Of a stretch of 64,000 bases of DNA, positions 1-7,163 are shown piece by piece. Made by a program: the position numbers and the translations under genes. The notes beneath the pieces were generated by a model that was not told where the DNA came from, made no database searches, and saw nothing but the letters and a program-made list of their open reading frames with translations. The first letter of the stretch is position 1. Each line of letters begins with the position of its first letter. The stretch is from assembly GCF_900102185.1 (NCBI RefSeq), contig NZ_LT629690.1, positions 2,852,001 through 2,916,000 on the forward strand. The letters run 5' to 3'. This stretch comes from Terriglobus roseus (GTDB taxonomy: Bacteria > Acidobacteriota > Terriglobia > Terriglobales > Acidobacteriaceae).

Positions 1-869
1 TGAGGCAACTGACCGCTGCATATTCCACCCTTGCGGACTCATGGAACGAGGCCGGACACTCTCGCCCAAAGAAGAATGTGGTTGCGAAGAATGCATCGAT
101 CGCTTCTGAAGAGGGAAAGGAAGCTTTGGTCGCTGCGCCTGCGGCGTTCACGGCGACCCATGCAGTGATCGATACTGGACTGGAACTAGTAAAGTTGTTT
201 CAAAAAGATGTGTCCACACGTGGAGTCGACACAAAATTCGATCCTTTAGCTTTCCTGATCGAACTGGGGCAGGCGCTTTTGAACGTCGAGGCTAAAGCTA
301 GCAAGGTCTGGATACTCGACCTGTTCGTGCCTGACGAGAATCGCGACGACGACAAATCAGTTTTGGGGTTGGTCAAAGCGCTTCAGCGGGCAAAGGCCGA
401 GGCGTGGTCCACCATCGCTCCTGCGGTATCCGCGCTCACGGCTCTGGATGTTGCACTGGAAGATGCAATACGGGACGCAGACAAAGAGCGCACGAAGACT
501 CTCACCCAGGAAATGCAACAACTTCGACGCGACCTCCAGCCGGTTTCCGGGCAGCTCACTCTAATCGATAAGCGCTTTGGAGCGCTCGAAAAGCGATGGA
601 TGGAAACTGACGCTGCCAGCGGCCTTTCCATTCTCGCTAGGCTCTTGCGCGTTGAATCGCTCAGAGCGAGAGATTGTCTCTTTCTGCATGCGGCCGTGGT
701 CGCGAGTGGCGGTCAGATCAAAACAATCCGCAGCTTGTGGCGCTCTCTGTTCAGCGGTCAACAAATCGCTTTTCGTGGAGGAGCCGTCGTGCGTTGGGCG
801 CTGTTAGGACATGACAAGAGCTTCATTGCTGGCGGCGTCAAGACGGGAACTACGGCATCTCGCCAGTGA
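1..869 (+). CDS. C-terminal part of a hypothetical protein (5' end outside window)
   Basis: The frame is open from base 3 of the window to a TGA at 867-869, so the true start lies upstream; an internal GTG at 78 is the first start visible and need not be used. About 289 residues are seen. I recognise no domain. The middle third (about nucleotides 450-600) is rich in Lys, Glu, Arg and Gln with Leu spacing and may be a coiled coil; the last 80 residues are more hydrophobic. It stands alone, in an accessory stretch next to a convergent XRE regulator. Being open across nearly 290 codons, it is probably a real gene, but the function is unknown. Confidence 0.55.
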   Translation, partial: RQLTAAYSTLADSWNEAGHSRPKKNVVAKNASIASEEGKEALVAAPAAFTATHAVIDTGLELVKLFQKDVSTRGVDTKFDPLAFLIELGQALLNVEAKASKVWILDLFVPDENRDDDKSVLGLVKALQRAKAEAWSTIAPAVSALTALDVALEDAIRDADKERTKTLTQEMQQLRRDLQPVSGQLTLIDKRFGALEKRWMETDAASGLSILARLLRVESLRARDCLFLHAAVVASGGQIKTIRSLWRSLFSGQQIAFRGGAVVRWALLGHDKSFIAGGVKTGTTASRQ

Positions 870-944
870 TGCAGTGGGTATCCATGCTAACGCGAATTGC
901 ATTCCGCTCCAAGAACGGAACTCTTCGAGAAGGCTTGCGTTCGC

Positions 945-1166
945 CTACGGCAGTGATTGGAAGAGATCGCGGCTTCTGACCGAAAGTGCCTTGGCCAGTT
1001 TTACGATATTATCCAGCGCGATATTCCGTTCACCACGTTCTACGCCGCCGACGTAGTTCCGGTGTAATCCAGCTCGCTCTGCGAGTTCCTCTTGCGAATA
1101 GCCGAGTTCTTCCCGTAACCTTCGTACGGTTTTTCCGAAGAGCGTCAGGTTGGACGAAGCAGGCAC
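945..1166 (-). CDS. Small XRE-family helix-turn-helix regulator
   Basis: A 73-residue protein that is almost entirely one Cro/C1-type HTH domain. The pattern RRLREELGYSQEELAERAGL, then a recognition helix around HRNYVGGVERGERN, then a helix with NIVKLAKAL, fits the HTH_3 family. Such single-domain proteins bind operator DNA, often as dimers, and commonly serve as antitoxins, restriction-modification controllers or mobile-element regulators. No partner toxin or methylase is visible beside it. It is convergent with the truncated gene ending at 869 and divergent from the small gene at 1255. The target is unknown. Confidence 0.85.
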   Translation of the reverse strand: MPASSNLTLFGKTVRRLREELGYSQEELAERAGLHRNYVGGVERGERNIALDNIVKLAKALSVRSRDLFQSLP

Positions 1167-1254
1167 ATCTCCATGCTTCGTTTCTGACCACTATGAGTCT
1201 ACACACTATGCGTGTGATATCGTCGATTCACCAAACTAGGAAAGGGGGAAGCTG

Positions 1255-1473
1255 ATGATCGAATGTACCGAGTTGAGAAATCGCATTGTGCGGTCTTTTA
1301 AGCTTTACGAGGACGGACCATACGGTCCTGAGATCTCCGTAGCTTTCGAGGACGAGACCGTCTTCACTGTCACCTTTCAACCAACATTCAATCTTCAAGG
1401 CAATCTCACGCGCGAGGAGCATGGAGCATCTTGCGTGTTGGCTACCTACCAGGCAGTGGTTCGACAGCCGTAA
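1255..1473 (+). CDS. Small hypothetical protein, 72 aa
   Basis: A short ORF preceded by a purine-rich AGGAAAGGGGG a few bases before the ATG, a good ribosome binding site. The product is acidic and mixed polar (IVRSFKLYEDGPYGPEISV, then alternating hydrophobic residues), suggesting a small beta-rich domain. I do not recognise the family. The last 20 residues look less protein-like than the rest, so the 3' end may be altered by a frameshift. The 222 bases after it (1474-1695) contain no gene I can support. Confidence 0.45.
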   Translation: MIECTELRNRIVRSFKLYEDGPYGPEISVAFEDETVFTVTFQPTFNLQGNLTREEHGASCVLATYQAVVRQP

Positions 1474-1695
1474 ATGGATATCCCGTGTCTCTTGAGGGTA
1501 GTCTCCGACTTCAGCCGCTTTGTATCGTCCGTCGCCCTCTCCGCACACGCCTGTCCTGCTGCAATATCCACCACTTCTTCCGTTCGATCGTGCAGCGCTC
1601 GCAGGATTATCGACGCGAATGATGAATGACTGCAATGGCGTTCTCACCATTAATGGAGACTGTCAGGTAAGCGGCGCGGAGCGGGCCGACAATTC

Positions 1696-2456
1696 TTATT
1701 TTCCTCCTGTGACGTCGAGAAACGTTCCGGTAGTGAACGATGCTTCGGCGCTCGCGAGCCACAAGACCGCGTTTGCAACTTCCTGCGGTTTTCCGCCTCT
1801 GCCCATCGGGATCGTATCCTTCACTCGATCGACTCTGTCAGGTTCTCCTCCACTCGCATGCATCTCGGTATAGATGTGTCCCGGTCGAATGCAGTTCACG
1901 CGTATCCCTTCACGTGCCACTTCTTTCGCAAAGCCTGTGGTGAAGGTCTCAATAGCTCCCTTCGACGCGGCAGAATCAACGTATTCGTTCGGACTGCCGA
2001 GCCGGGCAGAGGCCGAAGAGATATTGATGACGACACCTCCCCGGCGCTGATGTCGGTGCGACATTCGTTTCGCGGCTTGTTGCGCGTAAAGCATTGGGCC
2101 AATGGTGTTGACCGCGAAGATACGTTGTATCCGCTCAAAGTTGAGGTCTTCGACACGGCAGTGATGTGCAATGATCGCAGCGTTGTTGACGAGTACATCG
2201 ATACGACCAAACTCCCGGTCGATCGCGTCGTAGAGCTGCGAAATCTGATCCGGATCGGCGCTGTCCGCGCGTATTGCCAATGCCCGGCGTCCAAAAGCCT
2301 CTACATCTGCAGCGACTGCGAGGGCAGCGGATTCATTGGAAACATAACTCAAAACGACATCGTAGCCCTTTTCGCAGCCAGTCGTGCCGTCGCTGCTCCT
2401 ACGCCACGACTGCCACCCGTAATCAGCATCAAAGGCGTCTTCGAATCGAAATTCAT
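1696..2456 (-). pseudogene. Short-chain dehydrogenase/reductase, frameshifted and lacking catalytic Tyr
   Basis: Classical SDR resembling YgfF/glucose-1-dehydrogenase-like enzymes. The real start is the ATG at 2456, which overlaps the MFS stop as ATGA. From there the frame reads TPLMLITGGSRGVGAATARL, the Rossmann TGxxxGxG motif. The frame is lost at an A-run (T-run at 2369-2372 on +): one extra A restores LAAKKGYDVVLSYVSNE and the rest of the domain, with NNAA, NISSAS and a C-terminal GGK. Independently, the catalytic YxxxK reads SAASK: the Tyr codon is TCT (Ser) at 1972-1974. Two separate defects favour a true pseudogene over a sequencing error. The long frame starting at 2460 encodes a nonsense N-terminus. 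Confidence 0.85.
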
Positions 2457-3699
2457 CCATGAACCTCCCGTTGTCTAAGTTGTGGAGCTAGAACCCATAT
2501 CAGCGGTACGACGACCAAAGCAGTAACGGCGGTAGCGGCTGCTCCCCAGGCAATTCCGGCCAAATCACCGAGTCGTCCATAAACCACCGGAGCAAGTGCG
2601 CTCGATCCGAGGACGCCCGTATAAAACAATGCGAAGGCGCGCTCAATCCGAGGTTTTCTCACCAGTTCTGGGACGGTCCCGTAGAGCACAGAGGATGTGC
2701 CATTAAGCATGATCCCGAGGAGCGGGAGCAGGCACATGCTCGGTCTGAGAGGCAGGTAGAGCACTCCGAAGATGGCTGCCGCCGTCCCAACTTCTGTTGT
2801 CACCACAGTCGCCACCAAGCCAAGATGTTCTCCAAGCCATCCGCAGAGCGCTTTTCCGAAGGCTCCGCCGATGAAGACTAGAGAGAGAGAGAGAGACCGA
2901 CTGTCGTTAGCCCAGCTCCCTTTGCTTTGAGCAGGAAAGGAAGAAACAGAAGAAATCCCATGCGGGTTGCCGTATCTAAGACCCCAATGACGAATAGCAT
3001 CCAGAAACCACGCTCGCTCGAGTTTCCCTGATCGGAAGACGACATCGCATTGGGCTCAGTTTCTCCAGCAGGAACGGCTGGCATAAGGCACCGGAGTGCT
3101 ACACACACCAGCAATCCCAATCCAGCGACTATCCATAAAGCCGCCCTCCAGCGCATCAGGGTCAGCAGCACGGAGACGAGCGGCGGTAGCAATGCTTTAC
3201 CGAGGTCTCCGGCAAAGTTGTACGTTCCAAGCGGTCCCCGCGCCCTGCTTCCATAGGCCCGCGATACCGCAGCCGAGGCGAGTGGATGTTGCGTACTACC
3301 GCCAGCCCCAGCAAGTACGAGCGAGATACAGAGGCCGCCCACCCCACCGGAGATTCCAGCAAGCCCATAACCAGCAGAACTGAGTAGTGTGCCGAGCACG
3401 AGTAGGGTTCGGGCGTTCCATACTCTCGCTAGTTGCGATGAGGGGAGCTGGAGCGCCGCCAAAGTTCCTACATTTAGCCCTCGCAACAGAGCGAGTGCTA
3501 CGTAGTCTAGCGAGAAGTCTGTCTGCCAAATGGGGAGCAGGACATAGGTCATATCCATGAAGCCGTCATGGAGCGCATGGGCGAGGCTCGCCAGGGCAAG
3601 CGTCCGTCTGGCATCTCGCGTTGACGCGAGAGGCTCACTCACTCTGTCGTTTGGCTGGTTGCTCTTCGCCGTATCCCACCTCAATGAACTGATGTCCAT
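2453..3699 (-). pseudogene. Fosmidomycin-resistance-like MFS transporter, out of frame at a TC tract
   Basis: The first part (3699 to 2878, 273 codons) is the N-terminal two thirds of an MFS permease with HALHDGFMDM near the start and GAGGSTQHPLASAAVSR in the middle, both characteristic of the Fsr (fosmidomycin resistance) type. It stops at TAG immediately after a TC repeat at 2880-2896. Removing one TC unit (or adding two) joins it without a break to the downstream frame (LVFIGGAFGKALCGWLGEHL onward) ending at 2453, giving about 415 residues, a normal 12-helix length. The gene follows an AraC regulator by 48 bp and overlaps the SDR start by ATGA, so the three form an operon. It may be a phase-variable gene, a decayed gene, or an assembly error. 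Confidence 0.8.
2880..2896. repeat. 17-base AG/TC dinucleotide tract inside the MFS gene
   Basis: Eight AG units plus one A on the + strand, read as TC on the coding strand. It encodes alternating Leu-Ser (LSLSL) just before a premature TAG at 2878-2880. Slippage by one unit down or two up restores the reading frame. Dinucleotide tracts of this length are known mutational hotspots and form contingency loci in some bacteria. Confidence 0.95.
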
Positions 3700-3719
3700 T
3701 GCAAGTGGACATCAGTTCA
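3685..3719. promoter_or_regulatory. 13-bp perfect inverted repeat over the MFS start codon
   Basis: Arms TGAACTGATGTCC (3685-3697) and GGACATCAGTTCA (3707-3719) with a 9-base spacer. The repeat lies in the gap between the AraC regulator stop (3748) and the MFS gene, and the annotated MFS ATG (3699-3697) lies inside it. There is no T-run on either side, so it is not a typical terminator. It could be an operator or an RNA hairpin that hides the MFS start. Confidence 0.6.
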
Positions 3720-3747
3720 GCCTGGGTGTTCTAGAACGATCTTGCGG

Positions 3748-4575
3748 TCAACGCCGAGGAGAGATGACGCTTCGCCGGTACTGACTTGGTGTCATGGCAT
3801 AAACACTTCTAAAGTGCCGTCCAAAATGGCTCTGGTCCGAGAACCCCAGAGACAGAGCGACATCGCTCAGGCTGTTTCCTTCTGAGATCAATGTCCTTGA
3901 TTTCAGTAGTCGGGCCCGTGCGTGAAATGCCAGTGGCGAGAGACCAATGAACTTGGTGAATGTATGAGCAAGATGGTATGGACTGATACACGCTCGAGCG
4001 GAAAGTGAAGCCAGAGAGGGCACTCTATCAAGCGATTGCAGAAGGTAAGCTTTCATCTCAGTGACGAAAGATGGAGCACGCGATTGCTTTTCATCTTTCG
4101 CGGAGTCTGCCACTGCAAGCGTCGCTTGTATGTGTGAGAGGAGAGTTTCCTTGCCCTCGCCCATCTTGGCTTCCTGAAGAGATTGGTAGGTAGCGAGGAA
4201 ATGGTCGAACAGGGTCAAGTCAGACAACTCGATCGGGATGCGTGTCAACCGCTCACTGAGGGGTAGAGCTGGAAACGTTGCGATCTTAAAGCTAGTCTTC
4301 TCATGTTTAATGCCGTTAGCCTTATGAACGAGATTGGGGGGCAGAAGCACCAGACGTCCCGGCTTGGCAACTACGGTTCCAGACTTGAACTGATAGCGTC
4401 GCTCACCTTGAGTCACCGCGACAAATTGCCAACCGTCGTGAAAGTGCCAGCCGGTGTCAAACTTGTCCACAAGTGTGCCATCGTAGAGTTCGGCTCCGTC
4501 GATCACTCCACTTCGCGAGAGCTTGAGCGGCTTAGAGCCCCGGTCCACCTCGCACATGTTGCCGCCCAAGTTCAT
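3748..4575 (-). CDS. AraC-family transcriptional regulator
   Basis: A 275-residue AraC-type activator. The N-terminal half has a cupin-like ligand domain (WHFHDGWQFVAVTQGERRY, later LLPPNLVHKA). The C-terminal 100 residues hold the double HTH: first helix pair around SLASLSARACISPYHLAHTF, then LSDVALSLGFSDQSHFGRHF, the usual second-HTH signature. It is upstream of, and co-directional with, the MFS and SDR genes, so it probably controls them and possibly itself. The inducer is unknown. It is intact, unlike its two presumed targets. Start at 4575 is tentative: no clear ribosome binding site; the ATG at 4557 is an alternative. Confidence 0.9.
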   Translation of the reverse strand: MNLGGNMCEVDRGSKPLKLSRSGVIDGAELYDGTLVDKFDTGWHFHDGWQFVAVTQGERRYQFKSGTVVAKPGRLVLLPPNLVHKANGIKHEKTSFKIATFPALPLSERLTRIPIELSDLTLFDHFLATYQSLQEAKMGEGKETLLSHIQATLAVADSAKDEKQSRAPSFVTEMKAYLLQSLDRVPSLASLSARACISPYHLAHTFTKFIGLSPLAFHARARLLKSRTLISEGNSLSDVALSLGFSDQSHFGRHFRSVYAMTPSQYRRSVISPRR

Positions 4576-4673
4576 AGTTCGATTCTATCGACGAAACAGT
4601 ACGCATTGCTGTTGGTGCCGGGAAGCCTTCTATTGCAGTCATCGCCTATGCGACGTTGAAAGTTCCTGGGGAG

Positions 4674-4916
4674 TTATTCGTCTTGATCCTTGAGATAGAC
4701 CGGTGGAATTTCCAGCCCATCGCGCTCTCGGTCCCACGAGACCTGCACAATGTACCAGCGCGATCCGCTGCGGAATAACTCAAAGGACTTGACTCCACGC
4801 ACAAAGGGATGAGGTGCGGTCGGTATCTGTCTCTCGCGTCTTCCTGATGGACTGGAAGAATATGCAAGCCAGACGAGGAACGCGACTAGAGGCAAGGATA
4901 AAAGTATCCTCTTCAT
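4674..4916 (-). CDS. Small membrane-anchored or exported hypothetical protein
   Basis: Starting at the ATG at 4916 gives about 80 residues beginning MKRILLSLPLVAFLVWLAY, an N-terminal hydrophobic segment after a short basic stretch (signal anchor or signal peptide), followed by a polar domain with FELFRSGSRWYIVQVSW. An upstream start at 4952 would add 12 residues before the signal and is less likely. No family recognised. It stands about 100 bases upstream of the AraC gene, on the same strand. Confidence 0.55.
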   Translation of the reverse strand: MKRILLSLPLVAFLVWLAYSSSPSGRRERQIPTAPHPFVRGVKSFELFRSGSRWYIVQVSWDRERDGLEIPPVYLKDQDE

Positions 4917-5527
4917 CACCAACGATCGGACTGGACCCGCAAGTTTTTTCACAGTGCTGTCAGCAATCGCCTCAATAAACAGCTTCGATTATCGGCATTT
5001 TCGACTGCTGACTCCAGGCCAATGTACTTATCGAGCAAGGACTTGAGCCGACATCGGCGCTAAACGGATCCTCTGGTTGTTAGGAGTCAAAAGAAGCTCG
5101 ATTTGCCCGGAATTCTCGAATTGATGGTATGAATTGCGATAAACGGCACAGGGGATTTTTTCGGCACCAAAATGTCGCGTGTTTTTGATGGAGTGCACCC
5201 GCTGCTATGCCTCCGCAAAACCGGCACCAAAACTGGCACCGAGGTTCTCTCGTATCGTTCTTATTCCAGGAGGGATATGAGGACGCGTTAGATCAAGATA
5301 AGGAAATTTGTGATTGAAAAGCAGCGCTATAAGATCATGTAGTTACTTAAAACGGTACCTGAAGTCCTCCGATCTTTCTGGTGCCGGTTTTGGTGCCGGT
5401 TTGTACCGGAATTTGGTGCGATTTGGTGCGATTCAGTGCAACAGGTCATGGCCGCTCAAACCCGCATGAATACTGGCGATTTGCGATTTCTTTCGACCTC
5501 ATGCGAGGGTGTGCAAAACGACAAAAA
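4917..5527. other. Gene-poor stretch with repeated GGCACCAA / TTGGTGCC motifs
   Basis: No supportable gene. The motif GGCACCAAAA occurs at 5163-5172 and 5223-5232 with a partial GGCACC at 5235. The reverse form GGTGCC occurs at 5380 and in TTTTGGTGCC at about 5388-5397, and TTTGGTGCG is repeated at 5412-5420 and 5422-5430. The same core, CCGGCACCAA, forms the 3' end of the tRNA-Leu fragment just downstream (5578-5587). The arrangement resembles integrase arm-binding sites or scars of repeated att recombination. Confidence 0.55.
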
Positions 5528-5586
5528 ACGGACTCAAAATCCGCCGAGGGCAACCTCGTGGGGGTTCGCCCCCCCTCCCGGCACCA
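5528..5586 (+). other. 3' part of a tRNA-Leu(CAA) gene, probable attachment site
   Basis: Anticodon stem-loop with 7-base loop CTCAAAA (5533-5539, anticodon CAA), a long leucine-type variable arm CGAGG-GCAA-CCTCG (5545-5558), T-stem GGGGG/CCCCC, acceptor strand TCCCGGC, discriminator A and CCA at 5584-5586. There is no D-arm or 5' acceptor strand upstream, so it is only a fragment. The T-loop is TTCGCC, missing the conserved A, and the outermost anticodon-stem pair is A-C. Islands that integrate in tRNA genes duplicate the 3' end of the tRNA at the distal junction, which this fits. Confidence 0.8.
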
Positions 5587-5717
5587 AGATTTTAAAAGAC
5601 TTATAGCGGCTGCTCTGGTGGCTGCTCGTTTCTACGAAGTGGCCGAATTGCTGTTTGGGAGCGCTATGATCTGCAATGTCTTGCGGAGAGTGACATTCCC
5701 CGAATTTCCGGAGCTTA

Positions 5718-5802
5718 GCCGAGGTCGGATCGGCGTCAAGGCCGCGCATCCGCGCGCCGCTTCGCGGTCGCAGAGCCTTGACGCCGACTCCTGAACCTCG
5801 GC
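5718..5802. repeat. Imperfect long inverted repeat
   Basis: Left arm GCCGAGGT...GGCGTCAAGGC (5718-5743) pairs with right arm GCCTTGACGCC...ACCTCGGC (5775-5802), with a few unmatched bases within the arms and a GC-rich, itself partly self-complementary, central part. It lies between the tRNA-Leu fragment and the integrase remnant. Possible identities: a palindromic repetitive element, a terminator of the old integrase gene, or a secondary-structure recombination site. Confidence 0.55.
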
Positions 5803-5878
5803 AGATCATCTCAACATCCGGGGAATATCATTACGGAGCAACTGCCTACTTCGCGCCAGACGCGATCCGCTCCACCAC

Positions 5879-6231
5879 CTACAGCCGGTGTGCCGGAGAC
5901 AGATGGCTATAGCGGGCCGACACCGTGATCGTCTTATGACCGGCTGCTTCCTGGATCTCCTTAATGCTTGTCCCTGCCATGGCGAGCCAGGAGCAAAACG
6001 TGTGGCGATTGGAATGCCACACGTTTCGCTTATTCCAGCATCCTCCAGGCTAGGTTGAAACCACGAGCGAGTGTCGAACCGCCCCTTGCTGTCCTCACGA
6101 GAGAACACGGGATCAGAGGCATGCTGCCTCAGGCGCTTGAGTGATTCGAGAGCCGCAGTTGCATCGGAATGGCGTTCAGGTCGTCCGAGGAGAACCTGTC
6201 GCAGTACGCTCCATCCACTGACCTTGTGCAA
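5879..6231 (-). pseudogene. C-terminal remnant of a tyrosine recombinase (phage/island integrase)
   Basis: The upstream part is in the frame from 6231 (PVFSREDSKGRF...SWFQPSLEDAGIS). The rest is in another frame: VWHSNRHTFCSWLAMAGT, IKEIQEAAGHKTI and ARYSHLSPAHRL, ending TAG at 5879-5881. These give the HxxR box, the second His (GHKTI) and the Tyr nucleophile of the family. One extra A in the short A-run at 6024-6026 (T on +) rejoins them as SEN-VWHSN. The N-terminal core-binding region is absent: an in-frame stop lies at 6235-6237, immediately before the protease gene. Truncated and frameshifted, it is non-functional, but its position beside the tRNA-Leu fragment marks an old integration event. 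Confidence 0.88.
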
Positions 6232-6260
6232 GGGTCAGTTCCCTGTTGACTCCAGCTACT

Positions 6261-7148
6261 TCAAGGCTTCTTCGTGGTTTTCTTTGCTGCCTTCTTAGTA
6301 GTCTTCTTTGCAACTTTCTTTGTGGTTTTCTTCGCTGCTTTCTTTGACGTGGTCTTTGGTGATGAGCTAGACGGCTTCGATTTCGGATAGATCAGAGCCG
6401 CGAATTTGTAGTCAGTCTCGTCGATGTCGAGACCGCCGATAATGGGCCGGCCATCCTTGGTAATGCTGCCTGGAAGTTGATAACACATAATTGACTTCGC
6501 ATCGGCAGCGGTGCCGCGAAGTGTGGACTCGTTGATCGGCGTCAGAACCTGTGCACGAATCTCATCTTCGCTCCAGCCCTGCGTGCGTTCGAAGTAGGCG
6601 ATGGTCTTCGCAACGTCTAGCTTAGCCACCAACGCCTTGCGCATATGTTCGTGTGGAAAGCCGAGGGTGTGGCCCGTTTCATGACGTACGACGCGATGAA
6701 ACTCTGACTCAGGCATCTTCATTGTGAAGCCTTCGAGATTCATCGTCTGCTGACTCTTTGCGATATGCAGAATATCGGTGCCCAGATAAGACCAGTAGCC
6801 GCCATTGTCTCCGCCCGTTCTAGCGATGCGGACCTGCGGATCCGTGGAGGCCTCGACAAAAGTTACGTTGGCCGTTTTAGCCCAGGCATTCATGTGCAGC
6901 AGTAATCTCTTCCTCAGAGCTGTCTCCGGATTATCCAGAAATCCAACGGTGAGTTTGACTCCCTGCAATCCCCAATATTTCGTTGTGACCACGGCAATGC
7001 GTTCTGGTGTTGGTGCAAATCCCGGCACCAAGCGAGTAAGCCGCTCAAGAGGCGCATGGTTTAACGGATTAATAGTGGAAGCTGTCTTTGCCGCCGCAAC
7101 CAATTTTGAGGCGGGCAAGCTCTTGGGTGTGCAGGTTAAGTACTCCAT
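6261..7148 (-). CDS. Metzincin-type zinc protease with Lys-rich C-terminal tail
   Basis: 295 residues. The zinc site is HETGHTLGFPHEH, the extended HExxHxxGxxH of metzincins (matrixin/astacin type); a Met-turn is likely at SIMCYQLPGS about 50 residues later. Upstream, GGYWSYLGTDIL matches the usual preceding strand. No signal peptide is evident. The last 35 residues are a low-complexity basic tail of the type KKAAKKTTKKVAKKTTKK, resembling histone H1 tails. It is the last gene of a three-gene operon, 15 bp after the MBL gene, with a good AGGGAGGA site before the ATG. The substrate is unknown. Protease class is confident, role is not. Confidence 0.88.
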   Translation of the reverse strand: MEYLTCTPKSLPASKLVAAAKTASTINPLNHAPLERLTRLVPGFAPTPERIAVVTTKYWGLQGVKLTVGFLDNPETALRKRLLLHMNAWAKTANVTFVEASTDPQVRIARTGGDNGGYWSYLGTDILHIAKSQQTMNLEGFTMKMPESEFHRVVRHETGHTLGFPHEHMRKALVAKLDVAKTIAYFERTQGWSEDEIRAQVLTPINESTLRGTAADAKSIMCYQLPGSITKDGRPIIGGLDIDETDYKFAALIYPKSKPSSSSPKTTSKKAAKKTTKKVAKKTTKKAAKKTTKKP

Positions 7149-7163
7149 TGTGCAATCCTCCCT

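Noticed and set aside
2460-2463. SDR start at the ATG at 2460
   Set aside because: That frame gives a nonsense N-terminus without the nucleotide-binding motif; the ATG at 2456 gives TGGSRGVG and overlaps the MFS stop.
1858-2478. 206-codon ORF on + antisense to the SDR
   Set aside because: It mirrors the SDR in another frame; the minus strand carries recognisable SDR motifs throughout.
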